A DNA stretch of 64,000 nt, taken from NCBI RefSeq assembly GCF_003573695.1, contig NC_039362.1, forward strand, positions 112,757,120-112,821,119, given 5' to 3'. Both the position numbers and the translations under genes were made by a program. The stretch is from Papaver somniferum. Taxonomy: Eukaryota > Streptophyta > Magnoliopsida > Ranunculales > Papaveraceae. This document shows, in pieces, positions 33,107 to 45,100 of this stretch; the first letter of the stretch is position 1, and each line of letters starts with the position of its first letter. The notes under the pieces are model-generated. The model worked only from the letters and a program-made list of their open reading frames with translations. It made no database searches and was not told the DNA's origin.

Positions 33107-36100
33107 CTATGGCTCTTGTAGGAGTCTCATAAGGAAGTTCATGCGAGAAAAGGATGGTCGGTGAGTTCTGAGCTTTGGGGCATGTATTTTGAGCTTGAGC
33201 TTGGTTGCACTGTTGCTGACCCAATGTCCCCAGTTCTTTTCTTTCTCCTTGATCTATATACAACAAGGAATAACTTCATGATCAAGAACGTTCCTAGCTA
33301 GAAAATAAAAGATATTAAAGTTGACATACAGTTACTTTTAAGGTGGATTCGAACACCCTAGACCAAGCATCCACCCTATATTTGAATCCAATTAATGCTA
33401 CCCCTTTATTTTATTAGAGATAGTAAATTACCTTCTCCCCTAGAACGGTATTCTTCTCTTTTAAAGATTTTTCCTGTCATTTATAACAACAACAATGTAT
33501 ATGCATGAGAAATTTGTCACCTTTGATTAGTCAAACGTATATAAAGCATGTTTTTCTGTATGTGAGAGGAATGGAGAGGATAAACCTTTCTCTGAAACTC
33601 AGAAATGGATTCATAAAACAAATGGTTCTGTATAAAATAAATATGAAAAAATTGTATAAATAACTCAATAAAGAAATACAAATTAGTTACCAAGTAATGT
33701 TTATTTGTATATACCTTTCTTGATTTAATGTTCTTCAGGGAAGTATCAAGTTGGTGCTCCAAATTTTGTAGCTCTTTCACACTGAAGGATTCCAAATCTT
33801 CTCCCATCATATGCCTGTTGGATTCTCACTTTAATATATTAATGACCCCTTTACAGTACTTTCGTACAAGTTTGTGTAATCTGTTTTCCCACACCCTCAC
33901 CCTCACCCCCCACCTCCCCAAAAGAAAAAGTAAATCCTTCGTTATTTGAGTGTCAGAGTTCTCCGTTTTTTTATTTTTATCGAGTTTCAAACTTAAATTG
34001 CAATCTAATTACAAAATGCCTGTGTTTATTCCATTCAAAGGCGCTACAATTGAGATTTATATACAAAGAGATACTTGCATCTCTACCGAACTTAGACATT
34101 TTAGATGATATGCAGATGATTCGGCTGCCACATGGTAAGTATAGTGTTTCATCTTACATATTAATATACAAACCTAATAAATAAATACGTACCTTTGGTT
34201 TATTTGCATAACTTCAACTTTGGCCTTAACTGAGGTATATTCTGAGGACCAGTTGCGCTATAATAAGAAGCACCAATCGAGTTACAAGCTATATCTAGTG
34301 ATTTGAATTATTTATCACTGAATTAACTAATTTCACTATGCATGTTAGACCTTAAGGCATATGAAGAACCCTAACTATGGAGTCACAGTGATGGATCACT
34401 GCTAAAGAAAATTAGATTAAAAAGGAGCAAAAGAGATGCATGGAGGACATGTTTAAAATAGTTAGACATGCATCCAGTATGATAATTTCGTATTAATTAC
34501 CATTAAGGCTATCAAAGAAATAATATTCCATGTTGTTGTTATTTTTTCTTAAACAACTCGTATACTAAAACATACAAATGAGAGGAAAAATATATATGAA
34601 ATCAGGGAATTTCCAACTCAATCAAAGATGTTTAACTAACTTGAACTTCTCCTTCCTTCGCATCATTGATTCTAGGTGATTTTTCCTGACATGTTGTGGG
34701 TATCAATGTATATGGGTGAATTTCTTTTTAACTTATACAAAATTGAGCTATGCCGAGCTAATCTGTTCAAGCTGATCAGTAGGCCGCTAATAAGGCTTAT
34801 CGATTAGATCTTTTTCTTCTGAAGGAATGGCTTATTGATCTTAGCTTGAACTGAGCTTCATCTATACCAATGTGTATGTGGACATATCTTGTCATGAGAT
34901 TCAAACTAGAGGTTATCAATGTGTATATATGAAATACTCATGTACCAGTAATTCTTGATCAGTTGCAACAAGCTCTTCCGCAACACAACATTGTCTTTCA
35001 TATCGTTCAAGGATGGCGTCCATGCTGCGTTAGTGCACCAAAATTTAAGAGGTTAAAAGAAAAGAAGCAGTTGTACATGAACACAAAAGCTTATATGGTG
35101 GAGCGAAATAATATTGAACCTTAGTTTACATGAATATGAACCAAAATTTTGTTAAAAGTTTATTACAACTAATCCGGTTATAAACAAGGAAAAACAATTG
35201 CTATTAGTTTCTCTCTGAGCGCTTCCTACTAAACATCATAAATTTTACTGTGCATTTTTTATGAAAAAATCATTTTCTCACTAAAAATAATAATAGTCAT
35301 GATAGTAATTAATGTTCGCTAAACCTGTCGATGCTTTCATGGCCTTAATGAAGGTTACATATGAGAAATTACAAGATTAACCAAAACATGCCATTTAGTT
35401 GAAGACATTGATAAGATTCCAAATTTCAATTTCATTATAGATTTATAGGTATGCATCTCATAAAGTTCAATATTTGCTATGTAAGTGATGCATCAGTGCA
35501 TGCACCCACACAGTGCCAAGTTTTATGAATGCTAAAATAATACTATAATATAACTTGCCGGCAGTAATTTTGGAATTAACATAATAAATGTATAGAAATA
35601 ACCTATTCGAGCTCCAGTGACATTGGCTACCTCTTTGGGGTTACACTAAAGACTAAACTGAAGCGATAGTATGTTGAACCCACTGTAACACATCAGGTTT
35701 ATTGCATGAGGTACAACTACAACAACTCTTATCAAAAACAACCAAAAAAAAAGTGTCTATTAATCCAGAAATAGAGGTGATTCTTTTAGTAAACCAAAAT
35801 AGTAGTATTTTTTTTAACAACTAAACTTTTGTTGGAAAATATCTTCCTTCATTGTTCTTCTTTTGGAAAAATTGTTTGAGATTTTTATCATCGATAGAAT
35901 TCAGATATTCTCATATTTATAGAGAAGGTAACGCAATGGATGATTTGTTGGCTAAACGCGGAGCTACTATAGGGTCTCAATGGTGGAACGAGCCACCATA
36001 TTTTATACAAGCAGCTTTGGGTAGTGACAGACCGAGTCTATCTTCTTATCGTTTCAAATAATCTGTAACATGTTATCTTTTATTTTTTTTCTCTTTCTCT

Positions 36101-36826
36101 CCTTCTCCTGAGGTTTGGCCTAGCCCCCCTCTTTCTGTTTTCTTTGCATTTTTATTAATAAAATCTCCTCGTGAGCTTTGCCAAAAAAATAATGGATATT
36201 TGCACCTTATCGATCAGATTAAACAGATTACAATTACTGTCTAAAATTACTTATGTAAAGGATCAACAGAAACCAATTAAGGGTAGTAGGGTGGGGTGAA
36301 AAATCTTTAAATATTGTCTTACTTATATAGTAAATAAATATTTTGAAGTCTCCAAACATAAACCCAGTAACAATATAAACACTCAATTAAAGACTCATCT
36401 TCTTTTGGTTTTGTGATGATCAGATTAAAAGTTAAAACCATGTGTGGTAATCTTTATATCGTTTAACTGATCAATTAGTTATACAAAATTCCACTACATA
36501 ATTTAAATTATCTCATTAGATCATGAACAAAACATAACATAACATTATAGTACTACTTTTCTCTACCTATTAAAATTGCATACTTGGGATAAATAGAATA
36601 GATCGAGGAAATAAGTAGATAGAGTACCGAGTACGTACCAAGCATCAATAGGGTATTCAAATAGTTCTCTTTTCGGTGAAAAAACAATCAGAGCAACTTC
36701 AGCATCACGTAAAACAGAAATTTCATTAGCTTTCTTAATTAAACCAGGCTTTCTCTTTGAGAAAGTAACTTGTCTATCGATCTTGTTTTCTATCCTCTTC
36801 AGTTGTCCTCTACCTCTTTTTCCCAT
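33107..36826 (-). CDS. AP1/FUL-like MIKC MADS-box transcription factor gene
   Basis: Seven exons on the minus strand: 36639-36826 (188 nt), 34946-35024 (79), 34193-34257 (65), 33715-33814 (100), 33586-33627 (42), 33432-33473 (42), 33107-33253 (147 with stop). All junctions are GT..AG and phases agree; the first six lengths fit the SQUA/AP1/FUL pattern. Exon 1 encodes the DNA-binding, dimerising MADS domain ([29 protein letters not shown]). Exon 2 reads ILERYERQ; exons 3-6 carry the K domain ([29 protein letters not shown]). Members control floral transition, meristem identity and fruit development. The protein would be about 220 residues. Odd points: Arg for the usual Cys in SVLRDAEVA, and an exon 7 whose open frame diverges after IKEKEK, while a shifted frame gives [13 protein letters not shown], a family-like tail. 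A diverged gene or a very young pseudogene. Confidence 0.88.
35025..36638 (-). other. intron 1 of the MADS-box gene
   Basis: 1614 bp, starting GTACGTAC and ending AACGCAG. In this family intron 1 is usually long and often regulatory. It hosts an antisense LINE tail (35837-36190). Confidence 0.75.
35837..36190 (+). mobile_element. LINE 3' end inside intron 1
   Basis: A plus-strand frame of about 69 residues ends [28 protein letters not shown] and SSYRF, the C-terminus of the RNase H domain of plant LINEs. It is followed by about 130 bp of 3' UTR ending GAGCTTTGCCAAAAAAAT. It is 5'-truncated and antisense to the MADS gene. The target duplication could not be fixed. Confidence 0.75.
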
Positions 36827-37150
36827 TCTCTCTTCTTTTTCTTTGATTCTTATAAAGGTAGGACTTAGGAGCAAATGACAAAACAAGGTTAAGAAAAAAA
36901 CCTAGTATATCATTGTCGTTACTAAAAAGAAGAAGGCAAAGAAACCCGAGTATGATAACAATCCAATATCACAACAATAACGAGAATGAAAGTTTAGAAG
37001 AAGCTTGAAACAAAATATAATAACAAACATATTCTAGGTTTTTCCTTTTTCCCCACCTTCCTCCTCAATTTTTTTGGAAAACAACCTTTTTGCATGATGT
37101 GGAACTGTAAGGGTCTGTTTGGTACGCCAGCTTTAGACATTGTGTACTAT
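36827..37150 (-). other. upstream region of the MADS-box gene
   Basis: An in-frame ATG at 36886 would add 20 residues (MFCHLLLSP...) but the MADS domain is normally N-terminal, so I start at 36826. No TATA box or CArG box was confidently identified. Confidence 0.4.
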
Positions 37151-37154
37151 ATAT

Positions 37155-39277
37155 ATGTACCACGAGGGAAACAACCCCTTTTAATCTTTTGCCACGTGTC
37201 AGTGTTTCAGTTGCAAAACTATATTTTCACCTACTTTATATTGAATAAATTTTGAGTATAGAATTACTTTTCTAACATGTATTTGGAGTGAAACGTTATG
37301 TTTTCACCTCCACTAATTACCCTTGAGGGTCTTAACCTACTCCCAGTAATAAGCTACATTAATTAATTAAACTACTTTTGATGATACCCAGGGAAGTATA
37401 ATAACTGTTTTATTAATTTATCATTATTATTATATATTTTTATAATTATTGGATAAAGAGTATTACATTAACTAGTTGGAATCCTAACAAGCTAAGCTCT
37501 CCAACGACATACCACTACATTAATTGAACAGGTTGTTGTGCTAGCCTACCAGCGAGGCTCATGCGTAACCTAGCCAAGGGAGCAGAAGCGGATGGGGGGG
37601 GATCCGGGCTGAGATTTTTACTATTATTATCGTACCTTATATTATATTATGTGATGGGAAAATACACTTGGGATAAGTGGAAGTTATTCTTTTCACGTCA
37701 GTGCTCACTTGAAAATTTGCGTTTTCACCTATCTTTCACTTTCATCAGTGTTAGATTGTATCTTGCACTTCTAGTGCGAGGGAAGAATTATATTTGTCAC
37801 ATGTATTTTAGGTAAAACACTGGCTGGACTGGGAATCGGACCTATAGAATTAGACAGGAAAAATGTAGAATAGTAGATCGTAAATCTCTGATGTCCGCCT
37901 GGCCCTTAGTTACATCTCATTAACTCCTTGTAACTCTAGAGTTTAGTTGGTGTATGGTGTATACTCTCGAGACAAGAAGAGACGTCTGCTTTTCTTTCCA
38001 GTCTCCCTCCACTCCTGCTTACAAATCCATCTGAAAAGACGTTTGCTTATCACTCAGCCCTTTTTTAATAACTAATCTCGAGTCTCAAACCTATATACTT
38101 CAGGAGTAGAGTTCAGATGGGGTTTTTACTTTGTTGCTTACATGCTGAGGAAAATTGAACCTCTATGTCCTATAGAGTTTCAGAAAGTCTAGAGTTTACA
38201 CCAACTCTGAAACAATTTTTAATAATACTAATAATTTAAACTGGCGAGTAATGACCGAGCAAGAAATAATAATTGCTAGTGATTGTAGTCGTAGGCATGG
38301 AGCTAACATAGGGTAGATAGGAACGAGAGACGGAGAGAGTAAAAAAACAGGAAAACATTTCCCGAATGGCTAACTTCTTTTCTGATAAATAGTAACCTAG
38401 TAGGGTCAGTGATTTCAGTCGTAGCTGCTGAGTTTAGTGGTTACGTCGCATTACCTCTCGTTAGGTATCTAGAGTTTAGCTGGTCTATAGACTCTATACT
38501 CTCTAGACAAGACGATAACGGGACAAGACCAAACGATACATATGCTTTTCCATCCTGTCTCACTCTACCACATGCTTATACTGGTCCATAATTAAGAAAA
38601 GTTGTTTGCCTTCCCCTAGTTTTTACTGTCTAGTCTCGAATCTCGACCTGTGTTATGTGATAATAAAAGTGTTTCTGCTTCTTGGCTAATAAAAGGTTTT
38701 ACTCTCTAGTCCCGAATATATATTTGTATTTGTGTGGAGTATTATAATATATTAAGTGGGACCCTTTAGATATAAAAATACGGAAATGATTGATACACAC
38801 CGAAACAAAGCACCGAGCGTCTGTACCATATGAGAGGATGATGGGGCCCATAGATACCCTTTCCAAATATCTATGCTAAGCACGCAAGGTTAGGTCCGTG
38901 TGATTCCCTTCGGGACAAAACGAAGTACAATACTTTGGAAGTTCCATAAAAATATGTAAAAATATAGTATTAGAAAAGTGAAAAGTAGGAGAAAATGAGA
39001 TATATATATATATATAATTACTCGGAGATAGTCTGACCATCGTGGGAGATGGTCTGACCATCGCTGGATGGAAATACCATCGAGCGATGGAATCTCTATC
39101 ACTAGATAAACACTTCATCGCATATGCCTATCTTTTATTTCTGACATATAGACATATGAGTTTGGGGTATAGATCCTCTGTACCCAAAAACCCATGTGCC
39201 CTCTGTGCCGGCCATTCAAATACTGACACGTTTCTTACCTATTTTACCATAACGAAATTCATATATTCCTTCCATAT
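37155..39277. repeat. MITE and short-repeat mosaic
   Basis: Family R copies at 37155-37330 and 37640-37820; family Q copies at 37915-38060 and 38460-38600; a family P piece at about 38800-38930 (ATATGAGAGGATGATGGGGC). Short TA repeats lie at 39000-39015, followed by a duplicated GGTCTGACCATCG (near 39030-39070). No gene recognised; the frames at 38876-39118 and 39042-39395 are unsupported. Confidence 0.5.
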
Positions 39278-39874
39278 ATGTCGCGTCTTCATCTTTATGA
39301 CGAGGAAATGCCTCAGTGCTTTAAGTGTAAGGATTTTTGCCATTTTGCTAACGAATGCCCAAATCGTAGAAAATACACTGGGAACAAAGGTCTAGCTGTA
39401 ACACTTGATGAAATGTCTGAAACCTATGATTCTGATGAAGATAGAAAATCAAGTGTAGGGCTTCTTTGTGAAAACATCGATTTTGATACTTGTAGTAATA
39501 CATATATCAATCTCAATGGGTTCGGAGAAGAATGAAACCCAATCAAGCTGGAAGATTCACTGAATCCGGTAACTGGAAACCCTATCAGTGATGTTTCAGG
39601 ATCAACAGTATGTCTTGCCGCTTGGACATCTCAGATGCCTGAATACTATCCAAGATTGACATGCTTGTTTTGTTCGATGAAGGGACATGAACTATCAAGG
39701 TGTTACAAATACAAGCACCAAATAAGGCACGCAAGAAAACTTCAGCGAAGAGCAGATCGATTAGCAAGAAAGTTAAAACTTGCTCAGAAGACCACCGAGG
39801 TATGTAGGATCTTATCTTCGTCTAAGAAGTTGGTTTCCAGGGATAGAATAAGACCATTTGAAAAGAAAATATGA
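39278..39874 (+). pseudogene. gag-like ORF of element C with two zinc knuckles
   Basis: One frame runs from 39278 to 39874 but is interrupted by TGA at 39533-39535. The first part has a knuckle CFKCKDFCHFANEC (C-x2-C-x4-H-x4-C) followed by an acidic region (SETYDSDEDRK). The second part has CLFCSMKGHELSRCYKYK and a basic, arginine-rich tail that could bind RNA. Gag zinc knuckles package retroelement RNA. The matching second knuckle in element D has lost its His and last Cys. Confidence 0.65.
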
Positions 39875-40241
39875 TCAAATCAGTTTGATAGACAGAGATC
39901 AGAGGATTCCTCTCATGAGGAAAAAGATGGAAAAATCGTTGTTCATCGCAACACAACTTGATTGTGTTGTTAGGAAAATCTTGTCTCATGTGCCTGATCG
40001 AAAAGAGACAAGATTGAGTGCTGATCCAGGATTCAGAAAAGTTTTTCCTTCTTTTCTTAGATTTGTTATTTTTGGCAAATAAAAGAAAGGGTTATTATCG
40101 ACAATTCTACTCTTTATAGGGTTTTAGAGTTGGGCGTATGCGGACCTGTCAATAAGTTTCGAACCCTACATTCCTTTTTCCCTTTTGACATCCTTTATAA
40201 GACTGCTTGTTGAGTTAAGTGATCCCATCACATAAATCCAG

Positions 40242-40628
40242 TTGTTCATAACTGTTCTCAAAGCACTATGTCATCAGATGGATGTCAACATGATTGTTAA
40301 GCCATCAATCAAGGAAAAAGAGAAATCTCATGCTTCTAAGTCCCTGAAAAGAAAAAGAAGGAATACAAGAAAACCCAGGGCTGTTCCTTCTAACTCTCAG
40401 AAGTTTTCCGATGTTCTTGGTGAGTTAAAGGAAATAAGAAGGGAGATTTGTGAAATAAAGACTTTCGTGTCTAAATCCTTGGAAATTAAGAGGACCCTAA
40501 TTCGACCTCTTCAGCCAAGACAGTTCGTGGGTATTGACACTTATCTCCGTGAACCTTATGTCCCGATGGCTGTCGATAACAAGGAGTTCGGGAATGATAA
40601 AGAATTTCTCAAAGGAATTGTTGCCTAG
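40242..40628 (+). CDS. basic ORF of element C, function unknown
   Basis: 128 residues. Residues 24-50 are strongly basic (KEKEKSHASKSLKRKRRNTR), then an amphipathic helix LGELKEIRREICEIKTFVSK. No known domain. It is in the same place, relative to the 3' repeats, as the coiled-coil ORF of element D, and may be its diverged counterpart. It could be part of the gag frame before decay. Confidence 0.4.
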   Translation: MFITVLKALCHQMDVNMIVKPSIKEKEKSHASKSLKRKRRNTRKPRAVPSNSQKFSDVLGELKEIRREICEIKTFVSKSLEIKRTLIRPLQPRQFVGIDTYLREPYVPMAVDNKEFGNDKEFLKGIVA

Positions 40629-42417
40629 TATATCATCTTTTTGGATTAGTTGGAAGAATAACTAGCGTTTTCAATAGCGAAGATTGTGACTACACATAGC
40701 TATTTTGTTTTCATCTTCTTATGTTTATTTTTTAGGTTTATTGGTTTTAAATTCTATTAATATTTGGAGGATGATGTTATTGCAGTATTAATCTTTATGA
40801 TTTTGTGATATTGCAATATTTTTATGGGATATGTATTGTTTGCGTCCGTGAACTTGAAGGTCCCATATGTTGTCAAAAGTAAAGTCGTTCATGAATTGGT
40901 TTTCGTATTGATGAAAGGACGAATGGACTTTTGACAAATACAAAGTTATGCCTATGCAGTCATTTACTTGATGGAAAATAGGATAAAATCTTTTGTGTGA
41001 CAAGGATAAAGTCTGTTATGTCATTATGCATATAGTGATGGAAAGATAGAATAGATCCTTGGATGTATTACGCGGTATTGATCTTCTTTGATCCATTCTT
41101 TTTGTATTACCTTGAAGGCTCCATTGTGTGTCTTATGTTGTGCACGATACAACTAAGTCGATTATTCTTATTGGCTTTGATGGTTGTTCCATAAGATGCT
41201 ATATGTTGAGCATTATGAACTAAATTAATCATCTTGGTTGGTTATTTAGTTATTTGCTCCGAAAGTCTTCTTTTGTCGAGCAAAACTTTTGACAATTAAA
41301 TTGATTACTTTCGTGATTAGTTTGGTTGTTTGTATTCCAATTAGATTAATTATGGGTTCTCTTGTAATTAGTCTAGTTGAGTTTTCATATATTTCACAAG
41401 TTCTTGTGTTGAGTATATGAATGGCTGTACTAACTATGTTCTGCTGGTTGATGTAGTCGTATATTCCGAAAGGTTTTCCTTATGTTGAGTATGTGAACGA
41501 TTAAGTTAGTCATCTCCGTATGATTAACTTAGTCGTAGATCCATAAGTTTACTTATGTTGAGCACAATCAATTAAATTGATCACTTTTGTGGTTTGATTT
41601 AGTTGTGTATTCCAATTAAATTAATCATGGGTTACTTGTGATTAATTTGATTGAGTTTTGGATATAGAAAATCATTTTCCTATGGTTTTTGGTGTCCAAT
41701 TAAAAATCCTTCTTTTCCTTCGAAATTAAGGTCGCTCTTGTTGTTCTCTCGGGAATGACATCAAATGGGGGAGAGTTCTTTTGAACTTGTGCTTAATGGT
41801 AATATCTTGCGGGGTGTGCGGTTGTGGAATTTTATAGGGGTTATCTTGTATCTTAAAACTCCTTGATGAATGCATTTATCTTCGGCTTTATGATTGCATC
41901 TAAATTAAGTTGGTATGTATTTTTTCTTTTAGTCTATGAAACGTCTCTTCTCGGAAATTTCATTAGGAACCCGTTCTTGTACCTTTGCCAATTTTATTGA
42001 CAGAAAGGGGGAGAATTAATGTGTAGTTCTACTACATATACGTATGGTTTTCGGATCATTGTGTAAGTGGGTGTGGTTTCTATGTGAGATGGAGTATTGA
42101 CTAAGGGGGAGTGATACATATCACCGTAGTATTATTGTTAAAGTCGTGATGCAATTGGACTTTGATGTTACATAATAATACTATGTCACTGTACAATGAT
42201 GATCGAGAATCTCGATTTCTCTCATTGTTATAGCTACGGATCTTCAACAATGGTGATGCTAAACTTACAACCTTTGGGATCATTGGAGTACTTGGAAGGA
42301 CGAAGATTTCAGGGACCGTTGAAGATTAGACTATGGAATAGGAGCCACTCAAGTTTATTTTTTTTGTATTCCATATGTATTAATAGTTTTGTCACTAAAA
42401 TTGACAAATGGGGAGAT
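40629..42417 (+). repeat. 3' non-coding region of element C with minisatellite-like repeats
   Basis: From about 41100 to 41640 a unit of roughly 60-75 bp recurs with variation: TTATGTTGAGCA, then an AACTAAATTAATCAT-like part and TTTAGTTATTTGCTCC-like part. The same repeats in reverse complement occur in element D (about 55350-55700). The region ends at the polypurine tract before 42418. Confidence 0.6.
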
Positions 42418-44856
42418 TGTTAGAGCATAGCTCGGTCGACCTCGCATGCGTTGCTATCTCAAGCATGTTTGTCAATGTTAGTGATCAAAACTATGAGTCT
42501 TGATTTCTAGTCTACATAGCTAAGTCTCGGACTAGGATAGAAAAGTGTAGTTGAGCTCAAGGACTTCATGGCGATTCATCATACAACAAAGAATATCTAC
42601 TCAAGAAACCGTGGAACTTCATCAAAAAAAAACGTATGTGTAGACTTGAACTTATCTATCACTCAACAGTCTATCTCTTATATCTCCTACTTCTTATGAG
42701 ACAAAAGTCGTATGCTCTATGGACTGGATTATACACATTTGATATTTCGATCCGAGTATATCTCGCCTATCTATATCTCGAAATCATGTGTTGGTAAAGC
42801 GTTTCGCTTTGATCGGGTTTATCTTCACTTAATGACGAAAGTCATAATGTTTCAATCACTTTGAAAATCGCTTTGACGAGAAATAGTGTAACAACTATAT
42901 AACATCCTCTAAGAATGTTTCAATGGTTGGAATGAGAGTTTAGGCCTATATAGCCAATGATGGATATAAGCATTGTGTGGAAACACATATGTGCATAAGT
43001 CCTATTCCTTAATCCGAAGTTTGCGAACTTTGTTGATTGAGAGAAACCGTAGGAATTGGCTTTGCCAAGTCCGCGAACTCAGTCCGCGAACTGGCGGAAG
43101 TTCTTTTGCGGAGAATTTCTGCTGGGATTTTCCAAAAACTCGTTTGCGTGTTTAGTCCGTGAACTGGCGGAAGTCTCCTTGCCGAGATTTTTTGCTGAGT
43201 TTGGAAAACTCTGCCGGTTGCCTTAAGTCCGCGAACTTGTTTGCGAACTTGAGTGGGTTATGATCTAAAGATGTGCTCTGAACATGAAACTTAAATTACT
43301 AAGGAATGTAGTATGCAAACCGTGGCTATAAAGTTCATGAGCCGATTTAATCGAATCGAATCATCTTTGTTTCAATTGTGTCTTGTGTAGTTACATAAGA
43401 TCTCATAGCAATTGAAAAACTCTCTAACTAGTTCATTTGAGTCAATTGAACTAGTTATGGTGAAGAAGAACAAGGTTAGTATGAAATGCTCATATGGTTG
43501 ACCTTTTGGGTTACTATGTTGAACCAACATACACGTACACGTTTGGGCACGGTTTTCACAAACCCAGTAAACGTATATCTCAAGTGTGTGTGACAAGCTA
43601 AGTTTTCGATCTAACGGTTTAGAAATTTTAGCTTGAATCTAAATCAGGTTTTCATCTAACTGTGAATATTGATTGCTTTGTAACTAAGGCAAAACCCTGA
43701 TTTGAAGACTATATATATGAGACATCTAGCATTGGGCAAAACCAACCCCCACACGTTTGTGTGATACTAGTGCGCTCGCTAGAGTCGATTCTCCTCTAAC
43801 CTTTGGTTTTCTTCTCTAAAACCAGGTTAACGACTTAAAGACTTCATTGGGATTGTGAAGCCAGACCGAGACTATTTTTATCGTTGTTGTGTGATCTGAT
43901 CTTGCATCTTCTATCGTACGAGTACAATCTTTGATTGGCTTGATATCGTGAGAGTTCTCCGATAGGCAAGATAAAGAAGTCACAAACATCTTCGTCTCAC
44001 TGTTTGTGATTCCTCGACGTCCTCTTGTGTATTCAAGTAAGACTGTTGATAGGTGATTGATTAATCTAGGTTGTTCTTCGGGAATATAAGACCGGATTAT
44101 CAATTGGTTCCTGTTCACCTTGATTTCATATCTTAAGACGGAACAAAAACCTAGGTTTTTTCTGTGGTATACAGATTTATCCTTTGATAGACTTTTCTGT
44201 GTGAGACATATTTGTTTATTATCAAGTCTGCGATTTTGGGTTACAGCAACTCTTGGTTGTGGGTGAGATCAGCTAAGGGAATCAAGTGCACAGTATCATG
44301 TTAGGATCAGAGGCGTAGGAGTACAACTGTACCTTGAATTAGTGGGAGACTGATTGGGGTTCAACTATAGTCCAGTCCGAAGTTAGCTTGGAGTAGGCTA
44401 GTCTCTGTAGCGGCTTAATATACAGTGTGTATTCAATCTGGACTAGGTCCCGGGGTTTTTCTGCATTTGCGGTTTCCTCGTTAACAAAATTTTTGTTGTC
44501 CGTGTTATTTCATTTTCCGCATTATATTGTTTATCTTTATAATTGAAATAATACAGGTTGTGCGTTAGAGGTTAATCGATCGGAGATATGACCTTGTGGT
44601 TGTCGATTTCATTGATTAACACTTGGACATTGGTCTTTGGTACCGTCCAAGTTATTCCTTGTATTTTACAAAGACTCGCTATTGTTTTTAGCTTGAGTAA
44701 AAATAAAATCAAGATAGAGATATTAACTCCTTGAGATACTTTTATCTAGATTGAGTCTGACTTTCTAGTTGATTCTCTAGCAAAGTATTTCAGAGTTAGT
44801 CCATACAGATTGCTAAGAGAAATATTGGGTGGTGTTGTTAGACCCCCGCTTTTTCA
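42418..44856 (+). repeat. 3' LTR of element C, 2439 bp
   Basis: It starts TGTTAGAGCATAGCTCGG and ends CCCCCGCTTTTTCA. It aligns with both element D LTRs read in reverse complement. Its internal short frames are not genes. Confidence 0.8.
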
Positions 44857-45100
44857 AGATAGATCTGACGGGTAATCATAGGCGCTTAAACACATGGCCA
44901 GGTTCCCAGTTCTCGGCATTGGCATTCAATATTCATTATGATATTTCAGATACTGGACAAAGCCCTAATCATTTCGTACATTGCTAGATTTATAGTCCAT
45001 GCTAGATATTACGACTAATCATAAAAGCGACAAGGCATGTTCCAGTTCACACTGCTCGGATTGACTTCCATCATACATTCTGATATACTCTAATAGATAC
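44857..45100. other. flank between element C and the FBD relic
   Basis: No gene. Two imperfect copies of a stretch of about 65 bp seem present (around 44900 and 45035, sharing TTCCAGTTC/TTCCCAGTTC and ATTCTGATAT-like text). Confidence 0.35.

Larger units (their letters stand above)
39278..44856 (+). mobile_element. 5'-incomplete Ty1/copia SIRE-like element (element C)
   Basis: The internal region (39278-42417) and 3' LTR (42418-44856) are present; no 5' LTR is found upstream. The junction GACAAATGGGGAGATTG before TTAGAGCATAGCTCGG is the polypurine tract and LTR start. The LTR, tract, gag-like ORFs and 3' repeats match element D in opposite orientation. No protease, integrase, RT or RNase H is present. 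The left limit is set by the first recognisable coding sequence and could be further left. Confidence 0.75.

Noticed and set aside
33072..33266. Reading WMLGLKQ as the conserved FUL C-terminal motif
   Set aside because: The underlying DNA word is repeated three times nearby, including in an intron, so the resemblance to PPWML may be accidental.
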